Assembly (NCBI GenBank): GCA_015065975.1
Contig: SVPG01000017.1
Span: forward strand, 1-41,757
Length of the DNA stretch: 41,757 nt
Direction: 5' to 3'
From: Oscillospiraceae bacterium
Lineage (GTDB): Bacteria; Bacillota; Clostridia; Oscillospirales; Acutalibacteraceae
The notes under the pieces are model-generated. The model was not told the DNA's origin. It did not search any database and was given only the letters and a program-made list of their open reading frames with translations. Below, piece by piece: positions 33,505-41,757 of the stretch; within the stretch, counting starts at the first letter, position 1, and each line of letters opens with the position of its first letter. Made by a program: the position numbers and the translations under genes.

Positions 33505-33568
33505 TTACACGTAAAACTATCTGAATGGGGAAGAGTACCCGTTTAGTTTTGGAAAGGAGTTTTCTCAG

Positions 33569-36500
33569 ATGAAGAAAAATTCAGTGGGAAGCTTTCGCAA
33601 GAAAGCGGTTCTGACGAGAAAAACCGCAATGGCAGCAACTTCTATAGTCCTCGCCCTTGCACTCATCGCAACCGTCGCGTTCGGGCTTATACCCGACACT
33701 GCCATCAAGGCATCGGCGGATACGGTTGGTCTCATCTCGTCGGCAAGCGGCAAGAATTATCTGCCCGATACTTATACTCCCGTCAATGTGCCTGCAGGTA
33801 CATACGGAATGACGGAAGAAGAGTATGAGACCGGTACGCCGCACAAGAGCGACGGTGTCGCCGCGTTCGACTTCCATATTTTCGCGAAGGATTTTGCGTC
33901 CAAGGCGCATACCTGCGGTAATATCGCGGTCGAAAATCTCGGCGGTTCCGCAGCAGGCTCGAGCGGTGCGCCCGAGTTCGGTTCCAGACCGAATCACGAC
34001 ACAAACTCCATCAAGCTCAGTTATGCCGAGAATATCCATGACTGGTCTTCTTCGGCTCAGGCTGATGCATTTGTGTTCGGTCCGAACAACACCGTAACCG
34101 AGAATCACGGTCAGGTGTTTGTTGAGACACCGAGCGGCAAGTACATGATGGGTAACGGCAAGCAGATCATGGATAAGGTCTATATCGATGATGAAACTCC
34201 GTTCATCGACATCGATAAGGAACTCCAGGATGCTGAAGAGTATCAGCGTTACCTCGTCTGGCTTATGGACGACATCAGAACAAGAGGCGAGCAGTATTAT
34301 GTTGACGGCTGGGGTATTGCGATGCCTGCTCAGAACGGTGAGACTGTCCGTGTTCTTACTCATCCTGATGTTGCGGGCTGGGGCTGGTTCGGAACAACCA
34401 TCGACTTCAGCAAGTATCCCGAGGATACCATCATCGTTGACCTCGATCTTTATCAGGGTCAGAACTGGTGGACAGGTCAGACAGAGTATGGCAGCAATGC
34501 TCAGAACCTCATCAACGGCAGCGTAACCCTCAAGGGTACAGCCGGCAAGAGAATCATATTCAACGTTGAGTCCAGCAGCGGCTTCAATGCAGACTGCATC
34601 AAGTTTGCCGACACCAACATGAAGGCTGACCAGATGGGCAACAGCGAAGATTCCGTAAAGCTCGACAACAACATCCTCTGGAACTTCTACAACAAAGATT
34701 CAGGTGTTCCTCAGTCTACCTCCGGCACCATCACCGTCGGCGGTACATGGATGGGTACGATCCTTGCTCCTGACGCTACAGTCAAGTGCGGCGCAGGTCT
34801 CAACGGTAGTATCATCGCAAAGGAAGTTACCACCTCTGCTGAGACACATAAGTCTGACTACACAGGTGAGAAGGTAACAAAGAGCGATACAACTTCCATC
34901 ACCCTTACAAAGATCTGGCAGGATAACCCTGCAACCCGCCCCGATTTCATTACAATCAAACTCCTTCAGAATAATAAGGCATACAAGACAGTTCAGCTTT
35001 CCGCTGCAGACTGTGTTGTTACAGATAGTGGATTCCAGTGGGAGTACACCTTCACTGATCTTCCTGTTACTGACGGACGCGGCGTGTCCTACAGATACGA
35101 TCTCGAAGAGGTCGTTCCCAAGGGATATACCAGCAACGTAGTTAACAACATGATCATCAACTCCACCAAGGAAGGCAGACAGGAGAACGAAGAGCCCAAG
35201 GTTGCAACTCTTACCTTTAATAAGAGAGCAGAGGGCAAGCCTGCTGAGTTCCTCAAGGGTGCAGAGTTCAAGATGACGATCAACAACGGAGCTTCTCTTG
35301 CAGGCGTTACTGCAACTTCCGGTGTTTCCAACTTCAAGGCTACCGACGGCGAGGTCACATGGACTTCGACAGATGCAGCGGCAGTCTTCGCAAATCTGCC
35401 CTACGGTACTTACACAATCACCGAGACCAAGGCACCGGCAGGTTACCTCACAGCTAACCCTGTAACCGTCAAGGTCGAAGCTGAGACCGCAAAGGCAGAT
35501 ATGAACGACAAGCCTGTCGAGATCAAACTCGCAAAGCTTGAGTCAGTCAACAACGATATGCTTCCCGGCGCAGAGCTCAAGCTCACCGCAGACTGGGGTC
35601 AGGATCTCAGCGGTGTTGAGGTTACAGGCGCAAAGAAGGATACCGTCAGCAAGTCCGCAAATTCCATCACATGGACTTCCGATAAGGGCGTTGTCACTAT
35701 AAAAGGTATAGCTCCCGGCAGCTACACCCTTTCCGAGACAAAGGCTCCTATGGGCTATGATATTGCAGCTCCCGTCACCTTCATCGTTGAGAATGACGGT
35801 ACTGTAAAGGTAAACGGTCAGGCAAAATCCCGCGTTGAGATGATCGATACTCTCACACCGGAAAAAGAGCCCGAGCCCGTATACTATAATATAACTATTA
35901 ACAAGCTCAACGAAGCAAAGAGCGTTTCTCTCCCCGGTGCAAAGCTTCAGCTGACAGCAGTCGGCAATATAAAGCTTGACAATGTCACCGTAACAGGTGC
36001 AAAGGACGGCACTGTTGCAAAGTCCGGCAACACCATCACATGGGAAACAAACGGCAGCGCAGTCAGCTTCGGCAATCTTCCCGCAGGCAGCTACACTCTC
36101 AGTGAGATCTCCGCTCCCGAGGGATACAAGACTGCAAGCCCGATGACCTTCACAGTTTCCGCAAACGGAAGCTATGAGATGATCGATAAGGCTATCGAGA
36201 TGTCCATCTCCAAGAAGGATGCCGCTTCGGGCGCAGAGCTCGCAGGCGCAACCCTTACCCTCACAAGCCAGGACGGCAAGAGCCTTGCAGGCGTTACCGT
36301 AACAGGTGCAAAGACCGACAGCGTTTCCAAGTCCGGCAGCACCATCACCTGGATAACAGACGGCAGCGTTGTTTCCTTCTCGGGTCTCCCCGCAGGAAAG
36401 TATACTCTGTCCGAGTCCGAGACAGGTGTTCCTGTTGGCTACAAGAAGGCAGCAGATATCGAGTTCGAAGTTGATGCATACGGTAATGTCAGCGGCACAA

Positions 36501-39500
36501 ACGTCAGCGGCAATACCTGCACAATGTATGACGAGCCTGTTATTGTTGAGATTTATAAGCAGTTTAAGAATAATGATCAGATTGGCAAGCTTGCCGGTGC
36601 CGAGCTTCAGCTCACAGGTACGGCAAACGGTCAGCCGATAGATTTGAGCAAGGTCACAGGTTCTATCGCACTTGCACATCCCGATGCAAACACTGTAACA
36701 TGGACCAGTGGAGCTTCTGCGAACCAGTTCAGAGGTCTTCCCGACGGAACCTATACTCTCCATGAGATAAGCGCTCCTGAAGGATTTGACCTCTCCGAGG
36801 ATATGAAGTTTGTTGTTGAGAAAGGCGTCATCAAAAGTGTCCAGATTTGGGTAGTTCCTCAGGATGGAACTTCTGCAGCATGGAGCGATGTTGATCTCGA
36901 CGGCAATAAGGTCACAATGACCGATAACAAGACCCAGTTCTATTCTATGGTTCTTACCAAGATAGACGCTGATAAGTATGTCAAGGAGAATACAGTTCAG
37001 ATAGTCAAGGGTGCAACACTTGCTATCTTTGACGAGAATGCAACTTCTTTTGCAGCGGAAAATGCATTCCGTATAATCGAAACAACAGATGAAGCAACCA
37101 ACCTTATGCTTCCTGACGGTAAGTATGTGCTTGTAGAGCTTGAAGCACCGGCAGGATACGAAAAGACCAACAACAAGGTTCGTTTTGAAGTAAACAACGG
37201 CACTCTTGAGGTCAAGTCCCTTGATCCGGAGGAGCTTGCAGTTGCAACAACCGGTAACCCGAAGGATGCGGGTCTTGCTGCTGATGTTAAAAACGCTTAC
37301 TATACTTTGGAAACATCCGGTATCTTTGAGCGTTACGGCGAATATCCCGAGTCAATTTCCTTTGCACTCGGTGACGGAACCGAGCAGTATGTATGCTCCA
37401 ACTTCACCCTTTATAAAGAGGGCCCGGGCGGAGAACTCATCAAGGTTATTGAAAATACCACAAATACAGCTCCTGCAAACAGTTGGGAATACAGTGTTGG
37501 CAACAAGATGACCGACAATACGAAGTATGAGCAGGGCTATACCTATTACGCCGTTGTTCAGATCAAGGATTCCACCGGAACCAGATATCTTGGCAGTGAT
37601 GAGATCGGCTCCATCAAGCTTAACCTCAACTACCTTGAAATTGAGAACACCGGTTCTGTAGGCGGCACTTTTGAAGGCGAAAGCTTCAACGGAAAATCTG
37701 TTGCTTTGTCACCGGATTATAATTTCTTCCCGAAGTCGATAAAGCTGAAGTTTACGGATGCTAACGGAAATCCTGTAAAGGTAAAGGTAACCCAGTGTAC
37801 TCTTGTTCTTGAAAGAGGACAGAAATCTCAGGCTATAGGAACAGCCGGAAGTGCAGTTAATGGCGGCAGACATGAATTCCGTAATGTTGAAGGCTCCGAG
37901 TTTGAGGCAACTTTAAACATTAGTGCTGAACACAGTGCTGATTACAATTACTGGTTCAGATGCGACGGTTTCTATTACGATATACTTGACGAGGGCGTTA
38001 ATGAGAGTGATGTCAAGGTAACGCTTACTCTCGATTATGGCGTAGCCGGAAACGGCGGCGGAACCACAAGCGGCGATGCTATCGACGTCGGAGGCAATTT
38101 CGGCGATAAGATCGGCGATCTTGGCAGCGGCGGAAAAGACGGCATCACAAGCGATAGCACATTAGGTCAGTATTTTGAATCAAAGGGCGGCGTTACAGCA
38201 TACGTTGTTCTTCCCAACTACAACACCCCCGAGGATTTCAAGAATAAGTTCAGCGTTGAGCTTATAAAGACCGATGCAAGCGGAACAAAGATCGAGAATA
38301 ATTCTGCTTCGTTCGTGCTTTATGACGAAGACGATAAACTTGTAACAAACCTTGTACAGGCAACCGCAGGCGTTGACGGCGTCTACAAGTATGACGCATC
38401 GGCAACTGCTGATACAATGTACAATACAGAAGCTAAACCTCTTAAGACCGCTGCTGACGGTACACTTACCGTCAATGGTCTTAACATCGGAACCTACAAC
38501 TTCTATGAGGTAAAGGCTCCGTCGGGTTATGAGAAGATTGAAGATGCGATCACATTTGTCCTCAATCTTAATCATACCGCAGATAATCCCAAGGAGATTA
38601 CAGTTAAGAACGAGGTCAAGAAGGGTCAGATCACCCTCATCAAGACCGATGAGAACGGTACCCTCAAGGAAGGCGCAACCTTCGAGCTTTACAGAGTAAA
38701 GCTTTCGGATATCAATTCTTCAACACCCACAGCTTCGACTCCGATCGGCACTTACACAACCCTCAACGACGGTAAGTATACCGTAGAGGTCGAACTCGGT
38801 TATCTCTATTATGCAATAGAGACAGGTGCTCCGAGCGGAACCAACAACTCCAATGTCGATGTCAAGCTGCCGAAGCTTGACACCAACGGACCTGACGCAT
38901 CCCGTTACGTCATCAACGGCAACAATGTCAATTACGGTATTGTTCTTGCCGAGGATATCGGATCGGGCAATGTCAAGCTCCAGGTTGTTGACGAAGCAAA
39001 CTCCACATCCACAAACATCGTTTATAAGGATGCGGTCGTTACCGAGTATAATTCCGACGGTACCGCAACAGGTACTACAAGCACAATGAATGTCTATAAC
39101 GGCAACATCGGTGCGGTAAACACCTCGGTCAAGACAACCATCAACAAGTTTGATGCAGACGGTACAACTCCTCTTGCAGGCGCAGTCCTCAAGCTCGAGA
39201 GAACCGACGTCACATCAGGCACATATTCCAAGCCCGTATTCGGCGAGGTCAAGGGCTCCATCGATGTAACACATTACATTGAATATGTCTATGTTGAAGA
39301 GGCGAACGGCGATCTGAACCTTTCCATCAATACTGAAGACAAAAACGAGAGACCCTTCATCAAGAGCGAGTATATCACCTGGACATCGGGCGATGCAGCA
39401 AACGTTCTTGCAGGTCTCCCCGCAGGTACCTATAGACTCACCGAGCTTGATGCTCCCGAAGGATACAAGGCTGCAGATCCCATAACCTTCACAGTCGGCA

Positions 39501-41757
39501 CAGCAGACACATCTGCAAGCCTGACCAACACCAAGCTTACGGGTTCCATCACTCTTACAAAGAGAGATTCCGTAAACAACGCAAGAATCGCAGACGTTCA
39601 GTTCATGCTTCAGGTTTCCGATGACGGAAGTGCATGGACCGACACAGGCACAACTTATACCACAGGTTCCGACGGTACTGTCACAGCAAACGGACTCACC
39701 TATGGTAAGTATTATAGATTCAAGGAAATCTCCACTCCTGCAGGTTATAAGGCAAATGAGGGCGACACAATCTACACCACATCTGCACAGGTAACCGAGG
39801 ATAAGCTTACAAGCACAGTAGATTTCGAGAACACCGCTCTGACAGGTTCCGTCACACTCACAAAGGTCGAAAAGGGCAATGCAGACGTTAAGCTTGCAAA
39901 CGCTGAGTTCCAGCTTTACTACAAGGCAAGCACAGCAAACGATTCGACCTATATCCTCTATAGCGACGAGACCTACAAGACCGACGCAAACGGTCAGATC
40001 AAGGTCGAGAATCTCCCGTGGGGTTACACCTACAGATTCAAGGAGACCAAGGCTCCGACAGGATATGCAATCGACACCGAGTACAGCAATGCTGTTGTTC
40101 TTACAGCTGACGACCTCAATAAGAGCGTCACAGTCGAGAATATCAAGATCGTTGGTTCCATAACACTCACAGGTACAAAGACCATCAAAGGCAAGAGCGA
40201 GGTTGATCAGACCTTCGAGTTCGTAGTCAAGGAAGACTCAACTTCAACTGTTGTCGCAAGAGCAAACAACGTCGGCGACACAATCACCTTCCCGGCAATC
40301 AACTACACCGCTGCAGATATCGGCGATCATACCTATAAGATTTCCGAGTCCAAGTATGATGCAGACGGTATCAAGAGCACCGATACAGTATTCACCGTAA
40401 CCGTAAATGTTGCACTCAGTCAGGACGGCAAGTCCCTTGTCGCAACAATCAAGGACGGCTCTCAGAATATCGCATTCGAAAATACCTACACCGCTGAAGG
40501 CGTTGAGGCAACCGTCAACGGTACCAAGACCCTCGAAGGCAAGGATCTCACAGACGGTGCATTCACATTCGAGCTGTATGAGACAGGTGCTGATTTCAAT
40601 ATCAGCGGCAAGACTCCGCAGACAACTACAAACGTCGACGGAGCATTCTCCTTCACAAAGCAGTATGATAAAGCAGATACCTATTACTATGTCATCAAGG
40701 AACAGATACCGGCAGATACGAAGGGTATCACCTATGACACAGCAGAGTATCACTGGACAGTAGTAGTCAAGGATAACGGAACAGGCGCATTCGTTATTGA
40801 CAGCGAGACCCTCACAAAGGGCGGCGAGTCAGCAACAAGCGCAGACTTCACAAACACCTACAGCACAACAGCGATCAGCGAGTCTGTCAGCGGTAAAAAG
40901 ACCCTCGCAGGCGACAGACCTGAGGATCTCAAGGAGAACGAGTTCACCTTCGAGCTTTGGAACGCAGACGAGACAGCAAAGATCACTGATGTCAAGAATG
41001 CTGAAAACGGCACATTCACAATCTCTCAGAACTACACAGCAGCAGGTACTTACAGCTACGTCATCAAGGAGCAGATTCCGTCTGAAACAAACGGAATCGA
41101 TTATGACAAGGCAGAGTATGTCTGGACAGTAGTAGTCAAGGATGACGGAAAAGGCGCACTCTTTGTTGAAAACGAAACCCTCACAAAGGGCGGCGAGTCA
41201 GCAACAAGCGCAGACTTCACAAACACCTACAGCGCAACAGCTATCAGCGAGTCTGTCAGCGGTACAAAGACACTCGCAGGCGACAGACCTGAGGATCTCA
41301 AGGAGAACGAGTTCACCTTCGAGCTTTGGAACGCAGACGAGACAGCAAAGATCACTGATGTCAAGAATGCTGCAAACGGCACATTCTCCTTCTCTCAGAA
41401 CTACACAGCAGCAGGTACTTACAGCTACGTCATCAAGGAGCAGATCCCGTCTGAAACAAACGGAATCACCTATGACACAGCAGAGTATGTCTGGACAGTA
41501 GTAGTCAAGGATAACGGAACAGGTGCACTCGTTGTTGACAGCGAAACCCTCACAAAGGGCGGCGAGTCAGCAACAAGCGCAGACTTCACAAACACCTACA
41601 GCACAACAGCGATCAGCGAGTCTGTCAGCGGTAAAAAGACCCTCGCAGGCGACAGACCTGAGGCTCTCAAGAATGGCGAGTTCACCTTCGAGCTCTGGAA
41701 CGCAGACGAGACAACAAAGATCACAGGTGTTACCAACGCCGCAGACGGCACATTCAC
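33569..41757 (+). CDS. Giant multidomain surface protein (choice-of-anchor-A-like head, Cna-B/SpaA domains, pilin isopeptide repeats), partial
   Basis: One frame runs from ATG 33569 (behind GGAAAGGAG) to the right edge without a stop: at least 2,729 residues, 3' end unseen. Residues 1-50 are a long Gram-positive signal peptide ending near IKASA. About 90-435 resemble a choice-of-anchor-A domain (AAFDFHIFAKDF, GTILAPDATVKCGAGLNGSI). From 34894 about 12 Cna-B/SpaA-like beta domains follow, each of 100-170 residues, with a Lys in the first strand (LTLTK/INK-like) and a final YTLSE-x-x-AP-x-GY-type Glu strand, the hallmarks of intramolecular isopeptide bonds. An unrelated 318-residue segment (37297-38250) interrupts them. 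From about 40151 five Spy0128/FctA-like domains follow. The protein is probably an adhesin or pilus-like stalk; the LPXTG anchor expected at the C-terminus would lie beyond the window. Codon use is biased (gca, aca, ggc, aag). Confidence 0.93.
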   Translation, partial: MKKNSVGSFRKKAVLTRKTAMAATSIVLALALIATVAFGLIPDTAIKASADTVGLISSASGKNYLPDTYTPVNVPAGTYGMTEEEYETGTPHKSDGVAAFDFHIFAKDFASKAHTCGNIAVENLGGSAAGSSGAPEFGSRPNHDTNSIKLSYAENIHDWSSSAQADAFVFGPNNTVTENHGQVFVETPSGKYMMGNGKQIMDKVYIDDETPFIDIDKELQDAEEYQRYLVWLMDDIRTRGEQYYVDGWGIAMPAQNGETVRVLTHPDVAGWGWFGTTIDFSKYPEDTIIVDLDLYQGQNWWTGQTEYGSNAQNLINGSVTLKGTAGKRIIFNVESSSGFNADCIKFADTNMKADQMGNSEDSVKLDNNILWNFYNKDSGVPQSTSGTITVGGTWMGTILAPDATVKCGAGLNGSIIAKEVTTSAETHKSDYTGEKVTKSDTTSITLTKIWQDNPATRPDFITIKLLQNNKAYKTVQLSAADCVVTDSGFQWEYTFTDLPVTDGRGVSYRYDLEEVVPKGYTSNVVNNMIINSTKEGRQENEEPKVATLTFNKRAEGKPAEFLKGAEFKMTINNGASLAGVTATSGVSNFKATDGEVTWTSTDAAAVFANLPYGTYTITETKAPAGYLTANPVTVKVEAETAKADMNDKPVEIKLAKLESVNNDMLPGAELKLTADWGQDLSGVEVTGAKKDTVSKSANSITWTSDKGVVTIKGIAPGSYTLSETKAPMGYDIAAPVTFIVENDGTVKVNGQAKSRVEMIDTLTPEKEPEPVYYNITINKLNEAKSVSLPGAKLQLTAVGNIKLDNVTVTGAKDGTVAKSGNTITWETNGSAVSFGNLPAGSYTLSEISAPEGYKTASPMTFTVSANGSYEMIDKAIEMSISKKDAASGAELAGATLTLTSQDGKSLAGVTVTGAKTDSVSKSGSTITWITDGSVVSFSGLPAGKYTLSESETGVPVGYKKAADIEFEVDAYGNVSGTNVSGNTCTMYDEPVIVEIYKQFKNNDQIGKLAGAELQLTGTANGQPIDLSKVTGSIALAHPDANTVTWTSGASANQFRGLPDGTYTLHEISAPEGFDLSEDMKFVVEKGVIKSVQIWVVPQDGTSAAWSDVDLDGNKVTMTDNKTQFYSMVLTKIDADKYVKENTVQIVKGATLAIFDENATSFAAENAFRIIETTDEATNLMLPDGKYVLVELEAPAGYEKTNNKVRFEVNNGTLEVKSLDPEELAVATTGNPKDAGLAADVKNAYYTLETSGIFERYGEYPESISFALGDGTEQYVCSNFTLYKEGPGGELIKVIENTTNTAPANSWEYSVGNKMTDNTKYEQGYTYYAVVQIKDSTGTRYLGSDEIGSIKLNLNYLEIENTGSVGGTFEGESFNGKSVALSPDYNFFPKSIKLKFTDANGNPVKVKVTQCTLVLERGQKSQAIGTAGSAVNGGRHEFRNVEGSEFEATLNISAEHSADYNYWFRCDGFYYDILDEGVNESDVKVTLTLDYGVAGNGGGTTSGDAIDVGGNFGDKIGDLGSGGKDGITSDSTLGQYFESKGGVTAYVVLPNYNTPEDFKNKFSVELIKTDASGTKIENNSASFVLYDEDDKLVTNLVQATAGVDGVYKYDASATADTMYNTEAKPLKTAADGTLTVNGLNIGTYNFYEVKAPSGYEKIEDAITFVLNLNHTADNPKEITVKNEVKKGQITLIKTDENGTLKEGATFELYRVKLSDINSSTPTASTPIGTYTTLNDGKYTVEVELGYLYYAIETGAPSGTNNSNVDVKLPKLDTNGPDASRYVINGNNVNYGIVLAEDIGSGNVKLQVVDEANSTSTNIVYKDAVVTEYNSDGTATGTTSTMNVYNGNIGAVNTSVKTTINKFDADGTTPLAGAVLKLERTDVTSGTYSKPVFGEVKGSIDVTHYIEYVYVEEANGDLNLSINTEDKNERPFIKSEYITWTSGDAANVLAGLPAGTYRLTELDAPEGYKAADPITFTVGTADTSASLTNTKLTGSITLTKRDSVNNARIADVQFMLQVSDDGSAWTDTGTTYTTGSDGTVTANGLTYGKYYRFKEISTPAGYKANEGDTIYTTSAQVTEDKLTSTVDFENTALTGSVTLTKVEKGNADVKLANAEFQLYYKASTANDSTYILYSDETYKTDANGQIKVENLPWGYTYRFKETKAPTGYAIDTEYSNAVVLTADDLNKSVTVENIKIVGSITLTGTKTIKGKSEVDQTFEFVVKEDSTSTVVARANNVGDTITFPAINYTAADIGDHTYKISESKYDADGIKSTDTVFTVTVNVALSQDGKSLVATIKDGSQNIAFENTYTAEGVEATVNGTKTLEGKDLTDGAFTFELYETGADFNISGKTPQTTTNVDGAFSFTKQYDKADTYYYVIKEQIPADTKGITYDTAEYHWTVVVKDNGTGAFVIDSETLTKGGESATSADFTNTYSTTAISESVSGKKTLAGDRPEDLKENEFTFELWNADETAKITDVKNAENGTFTISQNYTAAGTYSYVIKEQIPSETNGIDYDKAEYVWTVVVKDDGKGALFVENETLTKGGESATSADFTNTYSATAISESVSGTKTLAGDRPEDLKENEFTFELWNADETAKITDVKNAANGTFSFSQNYTAAGTYSYVIKEQIPSETNGITYDTAEYVWTVVVKDNGTGALVVDSETLTKGGESATSADFTNTYSTTAISESVSGKKTLAGDRPEALKNGEFTFELWNADETTKITGVTNAADGTF
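34894..37296 (+). repeat. First block of Cna-B/SpaA-like domains (seven)
   Basis: Approximate units: 34894-35187 (Cna-B with TLTKIWQDNPATRPD), 35198-35521, 35522-35860, 35882-36199, 36200-36541, 36542-36937 and 36938-37296. Four share the strand GVTVTGAK-type followed by SGNTITW and then LPAGSYTLSE and AP-x-GY. They are diverged at DNA level, so the array is old compared with the repeats at the window edge. Confidence 0.8.
38251..40150 (+). repeat. Second block of Cna-B/SpaA-like domains (five)
   Basis: Approximate units: 38251-38613 (ELIKTDASGTKI to VKAPSGYEK), 38614-39128, 39129-39539 (INKFDADGTTPLAGAVLKLE), 39540-39841 and 39842-40150. Units three to five end in the LPAGTYRLTELDAPEGYK-type or YRFKETKAPTGY-type Glu strand. 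The second unit has a longer, less typical C-terminal half. Confidence 0.75.
40151..41757 (+). repeat. Tandem Spy0128/FctA-like isopeptide repeats, last ones 369 bp each
   Basis: Units: 40151-40492 and 40493-40870 (diverged), then 40871-41239, 41240-41608 and 41609 to the edge. The last three have an exact 369-base (123-codon) period and are nearly identical at DNA level. Each contains SGKKTLAGDRPE, EFTFELWNADET, YSYVIKEQIPSETNG, VWTVVVKD and SADFTNTYS, the pattern of the streptococcal pilin isopeptide-linkage repeat (T-antigen type). More copies may lie beyond the window. Confidence 0.9.

Noticed and set aside
33505-33560. Riboswitch in the leader of the giant surface protein
   Set aside because: Only one weak 6-bp hairpin (33524-33543) is seen; no known aptamer motif and no terminator or sequestering stem.
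34188-41501. Several open frames of 60-130 codons rich in Ser, Thr, Gln and Arg on the plus strand, and long ones on the minus strand, inside the adhesin region
   Set aside because: They are shadows of the single long frame starting at 33569, which I translated without meeting a stop; they have no ribosome sites or domains.
40871-41757. CRISPR-like or transposon-like direct repeats
   Set aside because: The 369-base units are in-frame protein domains with no spacers; no terminal inverted repeats or transposase are present.

Overview
The window looks like a chromosomal segment of a low-to-mid GC, spore-forming, Gram-positive bacterium, most likely a gut Clostridium-class organism of the Oscillospiraceae/Ruminococcaceae type. 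This is inferred from gene content, AGGAGG-type ribosome sites, TTGACA-17-TATAAT promoters, an mre/maf/spoIVF neighbourhood like that of Bacillus, a sporulation sigma-E-type promoter, and a very large Cna-B/pilin-repeat surface protein. No phage, IS, CRISPR, tRNA or rRNA was seen.

Layout. 1-3083 (minus): two overlapping half-genes of a heterodimeric ABC exporter, the second cut by the window edge. 3297-4823 (plus): a PutP-type sodium/proline symporter, divergent from the exporter. 5052-5954 (plus): a lipoprotein with DxDxDG motifs that seems to use an ATT start. 6057-6530 (minus): a GNAT acetyltransferase. 6668-7990 (plus): a PadR regulator with its probable operator, followed by an alpha/beta hydrolase. 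8100-9304 (plus): an M23 protein and an M50 membrane protease read as a SpoIVFA/SpoIVFB-like pair behind a sigma-E-like promoter. 9353-11101 (minus): a repeat-rich, charged, probably disordered membrane protein. 11256-15827 (minus): the cell-shape operon mreB-mreC-mreD-PBP2. 15950-20806 (minus): zapA, U32 hydroxylase-like protein, dut, transglutaminase-like protein and maf. 20938-29003 (minus): six closely packed genes, namely a soluble hybrid histidine kinase, a penicillin-recognising serine hydrolase, two HAD phosphatases and an ABC-2 transporter pair. 29250-29957 (plus): an RsuA-family pseudouridine synthase. 30182-31294 (plus): an MsmX/UgpC-type sugar-importer ATPase with a structured leader. 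31497-33287 (minus): a threonyl-tRNA synthetase lacking the TGS domain. 33569 to the right edge (plus): one uninterrupted frame of at least 2,729 codons encoding a giant surface protein.

How the parts work together. The central 8-21 kb is mostly about the cell envelope and division: MreBCD/PBP2 for wall elongation, ZapA and Maf for division, and the SpoIVF-like pair for mother-cell signalling in sporulation. The right end joins translation (ThrRS, pseudouridine synthase) and sugar uptake to a giant adhesin or pilin-like protein. That protein combines a choice-of-anchor-A-like head, about a dozen Cna-B/SpaA-like domains and a stack of Spy0128/FctA-like isopeptide repeats that become nearly identical toward the window edge. 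The most rewarding items are this giant protein, the sigma-E-like promoter with the spoIVF pair beside mre, the repeat protein downstream of PBP2, and the ATT-start lipoprotein. All intergenic gaps are shorter than about 300 bases; the largest (33288-33568, 29004-29249, 4824-5051 and 3084-3296) hold promoters and, in one case, a terminator.
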